A stretch of 6,691 nt of DNA from SIG622 sp045600125. GTDB lineage: Bacteria > Bacillota > Clostridia > Oscillospirales > CAG-382. The stretch is taken from assembly GCA_045600125.1 (NCBI GenBank), contig JAZRXH010000114.1:1-6691 (forward strand). Reading direction: 5' to 3'. Numbering within the stretch: position 1 is the first letter of the stretch; every line of letters begins with the position of its first letter. The notes under the pieces were generated by a model that was not told the origin of the DNA, made no database searches, and was given only the letters and a program-made list of their open reading frames with translations. The translations under genes and the position numbers were made by a program. Below are positions 1 through 5,862 of this stretch, piece after piece.

Positions 1-22
1 GCAAAGCAAGGTTTTGCTTTGC
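1..22. repeat. Perfect 9-bp hairpin at the window edge
   Basis: Bases 1-9 (GCAAAGCAA) pair perfectly with 14-22 (TTGCTTTGC) around the tetraloop GGTT. No T-run follows on the + strand, so it is not a classic terminator in that direction. On the - strand the sequence that would follow lies outside the window. The downstream text CGTATTTCCATTATAC loosely resembles the sequence that follows the hairpins at 1855 and 2189, so it may be a distant member of that repeat family. That relation is only a guess. Confidence 0.5.
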
Positions 23-49
23 CGTATTTCCATTATACTTTTTGGTGCG

Positions 50-107
50 TTGTCAAGGTAGAAGGTAGTATTTTCTTGCGAAAATCTCCACCTCTCCACC
101 TTGACAA
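50..107. repeat. Nested inverted repeat (58 bp)
   Basis: TTGTCAAGGT (50-59) is the exact reverse complement of ACCTTGACAA (98-107). Inside it lies a second hairpin, ATTTTC (70-75) with GAAAAT (80-85) around the loop TTGC. The intervening arms are purine-rich on one side and pyrimidine-rich on the other and pair only partly. A T-run (121-127) follows about 13 nt after the right arm, so a terminator for a gene left of the window is possible but the spacing is poor. It may instead be a small interspersed palindrome. Confidence 0.5.
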
Positions 108-162
108 GGTCGCTTCCTTCTTTTTTTGAAAAATGTGTCACTCATCATTGACATCTCAGCAG

Positions 163-208
163 TTCTTTGATCCGCCGCTTACTCCTTCTTTGATCCGCCG
201 CTTACTCC
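163..208. repeat. Two perfect tandem copies of a 23-bp unit
   Basis: The 23-bp unit beginning TTCTTTGATCCGCCG occurs at 163-185 and again without mismatch at 186-208. The array ends 6 bp before the -35 hexamer of the transporter promoter. The position suits a duplicated activator or repressor site, but the sequence alone cannot separate this from a recent neutral duplication. Confidence 0.85.
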
Positions 209-214
209 TTTCCC

Positions 215-243
215 TTGACAAATATCCCCGTTTGTGCTACTAT
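215..243 (+). promoter_or_regulatory. Sigma-70/sigma-A type promoter of the MFS gene
   Basis: A perfect -35 hexamer TTGACA (215-220), a 17-bp spacer (221-237) and a -10 hexamer TACTAT (238-243) preceded by an extended -10 TGC (235-237) give a near-consensus housekeeping promoter. Transcription should start near 250, leaving a leader of about 70 nt before the ATG at 320. This rules out the in-frame TTG at 215, which is part of the -35 box, as the translation start. Confidence 0.8.
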
Positions 244-319
244 ACCCCTTGTGTCCTGTGCACCGTCCGATGCGGGGACAAATCCATTCGGAACATCCGG
301 AGGCATTTTTGAAATCGCT

Positions 320-1657
320 ATGAATACACCCGTCCTGAAAAGAAAGATCACCGATAAACGCCACGTTCTGGCGCTGACGCTGCTTTGCAGTGTCGCCTAT
401 TTCGTCAGCTATCTGACAAGGAAGGACTTCTCCGCCGTCCTCGTTGCCTTCGCCGAGGCGGAGGGCATCGAAAAGACCGCCGTTTCCGCCGTGCCGGTGA
501 CGCTCTTCATCTGCTACGGCATAGGACAGCTGGTCAGCGGCTGGCTCGGCGACCGGATCTCCCCCCGGCGGCTTCTCACCGGAGGTCTTCTTCTGACGAC
601 AGTCATCAACATCATCGTACCCGTATGGAAGATGAGCTCCCCCGTTTCGCCGTCGGACATCCTGCGCCTCACGGTGCTTTGGGGCGTGAACGGCTTTGCG
701 CAGGCGTTGATGTGGCCGCCCATGGTCAAGATCATGACCGACCTTCTGACCCCGGAGGATTACCGCCGCAGCTGCGTGACCCTTTCCCTCGGGAGCAGTC
801 TCGGTACCATGGGGATCTATCTCATCTCGGCGCTTCTCATAAAGCTCACCGACAACTGGCGCTCGGTGTTCTTCTTCTCGGCTCTCTGCGGTGCCGTTAT
901 GGCGTTCGTATGGGAGTTCGGCGTGGGTGCTCTGCAAAAGTACGCCAAAAAGAGCGGCACGGAGTTTTCCTCCGAGCCTGCAATGCCTTCCGAAAGTGCG
1001 GACGGCAAGGCTGGAAGCACCGGAACGCTCCCGGAAAGCCGTGCTTCCGGGAAGACCCGCTTCAATCCCTTTGCCGCTTCGCCGATCATCCTCATCATGC
1101 TCGCCATCATCTTTCAGGGGATGCTCCGGGACGGGCTCGAGCAGTGGATGCCCAGCTTCCTTGCCGAAGGGTACGGCCTTGAGACCTCCGGCGCCATCCT
1201 TTCCAGCGTCGTGATGCCGATCTTTACCTTCCTTTGCATCAAGGCGGCGGCGGTGCTGTACGATAAGAGGTTCTCAAACCAGCTCTCGGCGTCGGCTTTT
1301 CTCTTTTCCGTCGCACTGGCATCGACTCTCGTCCTCTTTCTGCTGTTCCGGACCGGCATCGCATGGATCGGTATCGTTCTCATTTCCCTTGCGGCGGGAA
1401 CGATGCACGGCATCAACCTGATGCTCATCAGCTACGTGCCGTCGGATTACGAAAAGTACGGCAACGTGTCCTTCATCTCGGGACTCCTCAATTTCTGCAC
1501 CTACATCGGAAGCGCCATCTTTACCTACGGCATCGCCAAGATCGCCGAGGTCTGGGACTGGAACGTGACCATCCTCAGCTGGGCGCTCGTCGCCCTTCTG
1601 GGACTTGCCGTCAGCCTCGCCTGCGTCCGGCGGTGGGAGAGATTCAAAAACAAGTAG
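320..1657 (+). CDS. MFS transporter, organophosphate:phosphate antiporter (GlpT/UhpT-like) family
   Basis: This is a 445-residue polytopic membrane protein with about 12 hydrophobic segments, split by a hydrophilic central loop at roughly residues 205-255; GlpT is about 450 residues. The motif YLTRKDF (residues 31-37) and WPPM in the fifth-segment region match the OPA subfamily. Arg34 and Arg270 (in MLRDGLEQW) sit where GlpT has its two phosphate-binding arginines, so a phosphorylated substrate exchanged for inorganic phosphate is likely; the exact substrate cannot be read. The frame stays open back to a TTG at 215, but that codon lies in the -35 box. I chose ATG 320, although the nearest Shine-Dalgarno (GGAGG, 299-303) is 16 nt away, longer than usual. 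The gene appears monocistronic, with terminator-like hairpins downstream. Confidence is high for MFS/OPA and low for substrate. Confidence 0.88.
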   Translation: MNTPVLKRKITDKRHVLALTLLCSVAYFVSYLTRKDFSAVLVAFAEAEGIEKTAVSAVPVTLFICYGIGQLVSGWLGDRISPRRLLTGGLLLTTVINIIVPVWKMSSPVSPSDILRLTVLWGVNGFAQALMWPPMVKIMTDLLTPEDYRRSCVTLSLGSSLGTMGIYLISALLIKLTDNWRSVFFFSALCGAVMAFVWEFGVGALQKYAKKSGTEFSSEPAMPSESADGKAGSTGTLPESRASGKTRFNPFAASPIILIMLAIIFQGMLRDGLEQWMPSFLAEGYGLETSGAILSSVVMPIFTFLCIKAAAVLYDKRFSNQLSASAFLFSVALASTLVLFLLFRTGIAWIGIVLISLAAGTMHGINLMLISYVPSDYEKYGNVSFISGLLNFCTYIGSAIFTYGIAKIAEVWDWNVTILSWALVALLGLAVSLACVRRWERFKNK

Positions 1658-1663
1658 TATTAT

Positions 1664-1763
1664 GGGGGCTCCTCGCCCCCAAGCCCCGTCGCCGCCTTTT
1701 GAAAAAGGCGGGCGAAAACTTTTACTCGTTGGCAGTCCATACGGACTGCCACGGTTCTTTTTT
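1664..1763 (+). terminator. Cluster of three hairpins ending in a T-run, downstream of the MFS gene
   Basis: Three stem-loops follow the stop codon. GGGGGC/GCCCCC is at 1664-1680. CCGCCTTTT/AAAAGGCGG is at 1692-1711. TGGCAGTCC/GGACTGCCA is at 1730-1751 with loop ATAC. The last is followed by CGG and then TTCTTTTTT, giving a plausible intrinsic terminator. The whole block has the look of a widespread intergenic repeat rather than a gene-specific terminator. Confidence 0.6.
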
Positions 1764-1790
1764 GGGGGATAAAGGGTAGTTGCCTGCCGT

Positions 1791-1821
1791 CTGTTGCGGC
1801 GGTAAAGCAGCGCCGCAACAG
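1791..1821. repeat. Perfect 11-bp hairpin
   Basis: CTGTTGCGGCG (1791-1801) pairs without mismatch with CGCCGCAACAG (1811-1821) around a 9-nt loop. A short TTTT (1829-1832) follows after seven bases, so it could act as a weak backup terminator for the transporter transcript. It lies in the gene-free stretch 1658-2251. Confidence 0.55.
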
Positions 1822-1854
1822 AGGCTCGTTTTGAGGGTTTGGAAAAAGCTATGA

Positions 1855-1911
1855 GTTTGACCGCTTTGATATATGGCGGTCAAACGGTATTATACTCGGG
1901 TATCTGCGCCC
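1855..1911. repeat. Structured repeat H, copy 1 (10-bp stem plus conserved tail)
   Basis: GTTTGACCGC (1855-1864) pairs with GCGGTCAAAC (1876-1885) around an 11-nt loop. A 26-nt tail beginning GGTATTATACTCGGG (1886-1911) follows. The tail is repeated with a single difference at 2220-2245, after a hairpin of identical geometry. On the - strand the tail contains TATAAT, but no -35 element stands at the right distance. Confidence 0.75.
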
Positions 1912-1939
1912 CCGTTTTAGTCTAAAGTGGGGTCCCGAG

Positions 1940-2030
1940 GTGGCAGCGGGGCTGCCCCGCTCGGGCATCGCCTGTCGCAAGCGCCTCCCTTGGCGCTTAC
2001 TCCATGCTAAAGTTTTCTTCGAAAACTTTC
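1940..2030. repeat. Structured direct repeat U, copy 1
   Basis: This unit of about 90 bp begins around GGGGCTGCCCCGCTCGGGC and contains AAGCGCC/GGCGCTT (1979-1998). It ends with the hairpin AAAGTTTTC-TTC-GAAAACTTT (2009-2029). It recurs 127 bp downstream with most positions identical. No reading frame in it looks like a gene; it is part of the gene-free stretch between the transporter and rubrerythrin. Confidence 0.75.
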
Positions 2031-2064
2031 ACTCGGAATAACTTTATGCGAAGTGGATTCCCGA

Positions 2065-2157
2065 ATTGCCTGCGGGGGCTGCCCCGCTCGGGCATCGCCT
2101 GTTGCAAGCGCTTCTTTGGCGCTTGCGACAGCGCTAAAGTTTTCTTCGAAAACTTTC
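2065..2157. repeat. Structured direct repeat U, copy 2
   Basis: This is the second copy of the unit at 1940-2030. It shares GGGCTGCCCCGCTCGGGCAT and an identical 21-nt terminal hairpin (2136-2156). Its central stem is longer than in copy 1: 2099-2111 pairs with 2119-2131 with one G-T pair (13 bp). Confidence 0.75.
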
Positions 2158-2188
2158 ATTTCGAGTGACTTTTGGAGATACTTTCCGA

Positions 2189-2245
2189 GCTTTGCCGCTC
2201 GCATATATGGCGGCAAAGCGGTATTATACTCGGGTATCCGCGCCC
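2189..2245. repeat. Structured repeat H, copy 2
   Basis: GCTTTGCCGC (2189-2198) pairs with GCGGCAAAGC (2210-2219) around an 11-nt loop. The same tail as copy 1 follows (2220-2245, one difference). Compared with copy 1, three of ten stem pairs differ and all three remain Watson-Crick paired. Confidence 0.75.
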
Positions 2246-2251
2246 ATGAAT

Positions 2252-2851
2252 TTATCTGAGGTGCATTCCTCTCGTATTGCCCGCGGGGGCTTCCCCGCTG
2301 CCTGCGGAGGCTGCCCCGCTCGCAAAGTAGCCTTTGGGACAGGAGCAAAGGGGACAGCGCTCGGGCGCCTCGGTGCCGATGGCTTTGCAGCCGCAGTTTT
2401 TACAGCAGTGGACGACCTCCTCAGGGGCGGGGAGGAAGCCGCTGCTCTCGGCCTCGTCGATATACTCCCGCAGGGCTTCGGCGTGGGAAGCCTCCACCTC
2501 GGCGACCATCCGCATCTTGTCGGCGATCTCGGAAAAGTTCTCCGCTTCGGCTTTGTCGGCGAAATCCCGGTAGAGAACGCCTCCGTCGTACTCCTCGGCG
2601 GCAAGCGCCCGGCGGGCATTTTCGACGCTTCCTCCGAGTTCGTCCAGATACTCGAGCCACAGCCCGGCGTGCTCCCTCTCGTTCCGTGCCATTTCGGCAA
2701 AACGGAGCGACAGCGCATAGTCCCCGTTTTTCCCGGCGATGTCCGCAAGCAGGGCGTACTTCGTCTGGCTCCTTGCCTCCGCTTCGAAGGCCTTTTGCAG
2801 ATTTTCTTCGGTTTTCGTCCCGGCAATGCCGGATCTTGCTCTGTTCTTCAT
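2252..2851 (-). CDS. rbr: Rubrerythrin (diiron peroxidase with C-terminal rubredoxin domain)
   Basis: The 199-residue cytoplasmic protein is expected to reduce hydrogen peroxide in anaerobes, taking electrons through its rubredoxin-like domain. The ferritin-like four-helix part (about residues 12-140) shows the ligand pattern Glu25, Glu58-x-x-His61, Glu86 and Glu120-x-x-His123. The place of the usual second Glu of ENYEW is taken by Asp89. The rubredoxin-like part has Cys150-x2-Cys153 and Cys166-x2-Cys169 (CPLC, followed by PKGYF). Rubrerythrins normally end about here (residue 176). This one continues for 23 residues rich in Ala, Gly and Ser, encoded by an intergenic-type repeat. ATG 2851 is the first possible start, since an in-frame TGA lies four codons upstream. 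Its Shine-Dalgarno is weak (A-rich). The gene is divergent from the oxidoreductase gene. The family call is very secure. Confidence 0.95.
   Translation of the reverse strand: MKNRARSGIAGTKTEENLQKAFEAEARSQTKYALLADIAGKNGDYALSLRFAEMARNEREHAGLWLEYLDELGGSVENARRALAAEEYDGGVLYRDFADKAEAENFSEIADKMRMVAEVEASHAEALREYIDEAESSGFLPAPEEVVHCCKNCGCKAIGTEAPERCPLCSCPKGYFASGAASAGSGEAPAGNTRGMHLR
2277..2322. repeat. Partial U repeat, two short units inside the 3' end of the rubrerythrin frame
   Basis: Two adjacent GC-rich units (2277-2300 and 2301-2322) match the head of repeat U; compare GGCTGCCCCGCTCG at 2309-2322 with 2077-2090. They lie within the coding frame on the - strand and encode the unusual C-terminal tail of rubrerythrin. 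Confidence 0.65.
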
Positions 2852-3152
2852 TTTATCTTTTCACGGCGATGCCGCCGTTCCTTTCGCTCTCGTTTTTCTT
2901 TCGGGCGCAGTCAGTGCGCTCCGATACAGCAATATGCAAGCCGGAAGGAATGTGTGCGGAGGCGGGGCAGGGGCGCTTCTCCGCCGCCGAAAAAACCGTC
3001 CGATACGCCGCCGAAAAAAAGCAGATTATTAACAATTAACACTGCAATTTGGAAATATTAAGCGATTAGAATGGTCACGTCCCGGGAAGGGACAAATACC
3101 GATTTCAGATGCGGCGGCAAAGGAAAAAATGCCCCGCGGAAAGGATTTTATC
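2852..3152. promoter_or_regulatory. Divergent intergenic region between rubrerythrin (-) and oxidoreductase (+)
   Basis: This 301-bp gap has no credible gene. Its right part (3020-3075) is AT-rich and holds a -10-like TAGAAT (3067-3072) with no convincing -35 at 16-18 bp. A small palindrome GTCCC/GGGAC (3079-3093) follows and could be an operator or leader hairpin. Two copies of CGCCGCCGAAAAAA stand near 2983 and 3006. No confident rubrerythrin promoter could be picked. An OxyR/PerR-type box was not recognised. Confidence 0.35.
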
Positions 3153-4331
3153 ATGAAAGCAGCAGCTCTTGACAGCTTCGACAAGAATATGGATGAAGCG
3201 GTCGTTGACGCCACGAAAAAGCTCCGTATCGGCTTTATCGGCACCGGCGGCATCGCCAATTCCCACATCAAAGCATACCTCAAGCAGCCCGACGTGGAGA
3301 TTGTCTGCGGCGCAGACCTCATCGAGGGCAAGGCAAGAAGGTTCTTCGACTCCTACGGCCTTACCGAAGCCAAGGACTATACCGACTACAAGAAGATGCT
3401 GAGCGAGAATAAGCTGGACGCCGTTTCGGTCTGCACCTATAACAGCCAGCACGCTCCCTGCGCCATTTACGCTCTCGAGCACGGACTCAACGTCCTCCTC
3501 GAAAAGCCCTTCACCGTAACGCTCGATGAGGCAGTCGAGGTACGCAAAGCCGAAAAGAAGAGCGGCAAGGTCCTCTCCATCGGCTTCCAGCCGAGATTTG
3601 ACGCCAATATGAAGATGATCAAGAAGATCGTTCAGAGCGGCGAGCTCGGCGACATCTACTACATCCAGACCGGCGGCGGCAGACGTCACGGTATCCCCGT
3701 AGGCTGGTCCACCTCCTTCATCGAAGCGGACAAGGGCGTCATCGGCGCCATCGGCGATATCGGCTGCTACTCCCTCGATATGTGCCTCAACGCCATGGGC
3801 TACCCGAAGCCCCTCACCATCTCCGGCAGAGTTTCCGGCTTCTTCGGCAAGGATCCCGACTCCTACATCTCCAGAGACGTGGACGAGGAGACCCGCAAGC
3901 GCTACGCCGACCTCTTTGCGGTGGACGATTTCGCCTCCGCTTACATAAGACTCGACAACGGCTGCGTCCTCGACTTCAGAATAGCATGGCATATGCACCT
4001 CGACACCCCCGGTGACACCATCATCATGGGTACCAAGGGCTCGCTCCGTATCCCCTCCACCGACTGCTGGAACGGCACCGTGGGCGGCGCCATGAAGATC
4101 TACCACGACGTGCTCGGCAGACCTACCGAGACCATCGTGCCTCTCCTCAAGAATCCCGATGGCGTTTCGTGCGTGGATATGAAGATCCGCTCCTTCCTGG
4201 ATGCTGTCAAGAACGGCACAGCCGCTCCCATCCCCTCCGAGCAGATCATCATCAACGAAGCCATCATCGACGGCATCATCAAATCCTCGAAGCTCGGCAG
4301 GGAGATCGAGGTCGTTATCCCCGAGATCTGA
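3153..4331 (+). CDS. Gfo/Idh/MocA-family NAD(P)-dependent oxidoreductase
   Basis: The 392-residue protein is probably cytoplasmic and should oxidise or reduce a sugar, inositol or related polyol with a nicotinamide cofactor. A Rossmann fold begins at about residue 23 (KLRIGFIGTGGIA, with the Gly-rich loop at 30-35). Glu117-Lys118-Pro119 is the family's EKP signature, with Lys118 as the expected catalytic base. The C-terminal alpha/beta domain carries DIGCYSLD (202-209), with Asp202 and Tyr206 where inositol dehydrogenase has Asp and His. Tyr at this place is known from glucose-fructose oxidoreductase-like members. About 22 residues precede the Rossmann fold and do not look like a signal peptide. 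I chose ATG 3153 because GGAAAGGA (3138-3145) lies 7 nt upstream. ATG 3129 (400 residues) is possible but has only 4 nt spacing. The substrate cannot be assigned; a strong terminator follows. Confidence 0.93.
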   Translation: MKAAALDSFDKNMDEAVVDATKKLRIGFIGTGGIANSHIKAYLKQPDVEIVCGADLIEGKARRFFDSYGLTEAKDYTDYKKMLSENKLDAVSVCTYNSQHAPCAIYALEHGLNVLLEKPFTVTLDEAVEVRKAEKKSGKVLSIGFQPRFDANMKMIKKIVQSGELGDIYYIQTGGGRRHGIPVGWSTSFIEADKGVIGAIGDIGCYSLDMCLNAMGYPKPLTISGRVSGFFGKDPDSYISRDVDEETRKRYADLFAVDDFASAYIRLDNGCVLDFRIAWHMHLDTPGDTIIMGTKGSLRIPSTDCWNGTVGGAMKIYHDVLGRPTETIVPLLKNPDGVSCVDMKIRSFLDAVKNGTAAPIPSEQIIINEAIIDGIIKSSKLGREIEVVIPEI

Positions 4332-4351
4332 CAGGCAGAATAGTTTCCCCG

Positions 4352-4384
4352 ACGCACTTCCTCTCTTTTGGGGAAGTGCGTTTT
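4352..4384 (+). terminator. Rho-independent terminator of the oxidoreductase gene
   Basis: ACGCACTTCC (4352-4361) pairs perfectly with GGAAGTGCGT (4372-4381) around a 10-nt loop, directly followed by T residues to 4384. It starts 20 nt after the stop codon and closes the transcript before the repeat element at 4412. Confidence 0.82.
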
Positions 4385-4411
4385 CAAAAGCGGAGAAAAC
4401 AATGGAAGGTA

Positions 4412-4742
4412 TGGAGTGTGGAGTGTGGAATGTGGAGTTGACTTCTAAAGCCGGGACGGCTCCGACGGACGGGAGAAATTCGGAACGCGGAATTGGGGCA
4501 GTCAGGAGTCAAGAGCTGATTTTCTAAAACCGGAACGATTCAAAAATAATTTGAACTGAAGCCGAGAATCTTCCGCTATTTGAGAAAGCAAGATGCAGGA
4601 GCCGAATAACAGAAGAAAAAAACAATGTTTTTGATGACCCCCTTGACCTCCGGCTGTTCGCTGAAGCATAAGATTTGATTCATCAACTCCACACTCCACA
4701 CTCCACACTCCAAACTGTTTCATACTCCACACTCCTAACTTC
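4412..4742. repeat. Heptamer-bounded repeat element, long copy (about 331 bp)
   Basis: The left arm is four heptamers (TGGAGTG, TGGAGTG, TGGAATG, TGGAGTT; 4412-4439). The right arm is their complement, CAACTCC then three ACACTCC (4684-4711), with further heptamers at 4722-4742. The interior has no credible gene. Two interior blocks (about 4446-4493, containing GCCGGGACGGCTC, and about 4646-4690, containing GAAGCATAAGATTT) recur in the element at 5863-6026. The terminal inverted repeats and non-coding interior suggest a MITE-like or heptamer-repeat element. No target-site duplication was identified. Confidence 0.7.
4643..4672 (+). promoter_or_regulatory. Possible promoter for the hydrolase gene inside the repeat element
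   Basis: TTGACC (4643-4648) and CATAAG (4667-4672) are separated by 18 bp and match consensus at 5/6 and 4/6 positions. They lie about 105 nt before the start codon, inside the repeat element. No better candidate was seen in the gap. If it is real, the repeat element supplies the promoter. Confidence 0.3.
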
Positions 4743-4776
4743 TAACGTTCTTATTCCTCAAAGGAGAGTAAAAACT

Positions 4777-5862
4777 ATGAAAGACTTTTCATCCTACAGC
4801 TTCTATTCCGAGTACCCCGATCTTTCGGTAGGGGAAAGGCAGCGCACCGAATATCTGGAAAGCATCGAGCGGTACCTCGCAAAGCTCCGGGCGGAATCGG
4901 GCGCAAAGCGGGAAGCCTACATGAGCCCCGCCTCGTACCGTGCAGATCCCGGAAAGTACCGCCGGGACTACTATGAAATGCTGGGTGAGCCGCTGTCCTC
5001 CTACCGCCGGGATATGCCGGTGCCGAAGGCAGTGGTAAGCTTCGTTGCCTCGGACGAGATGTGCGACATCTACCGTGTGCAGCTCGAGGTCATGCCGGAA
5101 TTTCTTTTCTATGGTCTCTACTTCGTCCCGATATCCAAAAGAAACGGGAAGACGGGGCTCGTCGTCTGCCAGCACGGCGGCGGCGGTGCGCCGGAGCTCT
5201 GCTCCGACATGATGGGACCGAACAATTACAGCCACATCACGCACCGGATCTGCGACAGAGACCTGCGGGTATTTGCCCCCCAGATCCTCGTATGGGGCAA
5301 GGTGCCGGGCGGCCACGACAACGCCGAGATACTCCCGTCCCTCGGCAATAAGCGCCAGCTGCTCGACCGGGCGCTGAAGCAGATGGGAAGCAGCATCCAG
5401 GCATTGGAGACCTTCTCGATCATGCGAAGCCTTGACTATTTCTGTCGGGAGCCCCTTGTGGACGAAAACAAGCTCGGCATGGTGGGGCTTTCCTACGGCG
5501 GCTTCTACACGCTGATGACGGCGGCGGCGGACGAGCGCATCGTGTCGGCGTACTCCTGCTGCGCCATGAACGACCGCTTCAAATACGACTGGTTCGACTG
5601 GACGTGGCGGGATTCCGGCAACAGGTTCACCGACGAGCGGGTGGCGGCTCTTGTGGCTCCGAGGCGCTTCTACGGCGAGGCGGGACGGGAAGACCCGGTC
5701 TTTGCCGCCGACAGCGTGCCGGACTTCAACGCTCTTGTAAAGCCCTTCTATGCCGCCTTCGGCGCCGAGGACGAGTTCCGCTTCAACATCTGGAACGGCG
5801 GGCACCGGATCGACACCGACGACGGGGCGGGGTTTGATTTCTTTGTTGAAAAACTCATATAA
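4777..5862 (+). CDS. Alpha/beta hydrolase (esterase/acetyl-xylan-esterase-like)
   Basis: The 361-residue protein has no signal peptide or membrane segment, so it should act in the cytoplasm. It has an alpha/beta-hydrolase core: the oxyanion-type motif QHGGGG (132-137), the nucleophile elbow GLSYGG with Ser239, a likely acid Asp306 (in GREDPVF), and the catalytic His343 in NGGHRI. About 120 residues precede the core and form a charged helical N-terminal region, as in larger esterase/dienelactone-hydrolase relatives. The reaction is probably ester hydrolysis on a carbohydrate or small organic substrate; this is inferred from the fold and from the neighbouring carbohydrate-type oxidoreductase. 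ATG 4777 has a strong AAGGAG (4761-4766) with 8-nt spacing. Upstream in-frame codons lie in repeat sequence and are rejected. The stop codon abuts an inverted heptamer repeat that mirrors one 60 bp upstream of the start. Confidence 0.87.
   Translation: MKDFSSYSFYSEYPDLSVGERQRTEYLESIERYLAKLRAESGAKREAYMSPASYRADPGKYRRDYYEMLGEPLSSYRRDMPVPKAVVSFVASDEMCDIYRVQLEVMPEFLFYGLYFVPISKRNGKTGLVVCQHGGGGAPELCSDMMGPNNYSHITHRICDRDLRVFAPQILVWGKVPGGHDNAEILPSLGNKRQLLDRALKQMGSSIQALETFSIMRSLDYFCREPLVDENKLGMVGLSYGGFYTLMTAAADERIVSAYSCCAMNDRFKYDWFDWTWRDSGNRFTDERVAALVAPRRFYGEAGREDPVFAADSVPDFNALVKPFYAAFGAEDEFRFNIWNGGHRIDTDDGAGFDFFVEKLI

Noticed and set aside
215..319. 35-residue N-terminal extension of the MFS protein starting at TTG 215
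   Set aside because: The TTG is the first part of the TTGACA -35 box of a near-consensus promoter, so the region is not in the main transcript. The extension is also not hydrophobic or conserved-looking.
1363..1779. 138-residue + strand frame running past the transporter into the terminator region
   Set aside because: It is a shadow of the transporter gene in another frame. Its end is read from the hairpin repeat and its Arg/His-rich composition is typical of a GC-rich off-frame.
2189..2251. Possible - strand promoter using TATAAT in the H repeat tail
   Set aside because: No hexamer resembling TTGACA stands 16-18 bp upstream at either copy, and no gene follows in that direction.
2007..2348. 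113-residue - strand reading frame with KVFEENF-like text
   Set aside because: It lies over the H and U repeats and overlaps the rubrerythrin 3' end in another frame. Its composition follows the repeats, and there is no convincing ribosome binding site or domain.
3105..4106. 333-residue - strand frame opposite the oxidoreductase
   Set aside because: It is antisense to a clear Gfo/Idh/MocA gene and its Val/Gly/Asp/Ala-rich text mirrors that gene's codons. It has no start signal.
4412..4742. CRISPR array, because of short tandem units
   Set aside because: The units are 7-bp heptamers without spacers, arranged as inverted arms; no regular repeat-spacer pattern and no cas gene are present.
4789..5805. 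338-residue - strand frame opposite the hydrolase
   Set aside because: It is antisense to a gene with a full catalytic motif set and a strong ribosome binding site; it is a codon-bias shadow.
320..5862. Single sugar-utilisation operon
   Set aside because: The divergent rubrerythrin gene, the strong terminators after the transporter and the oxidoreductase, and the long repeat-filled gaps argue for separate transcription units.
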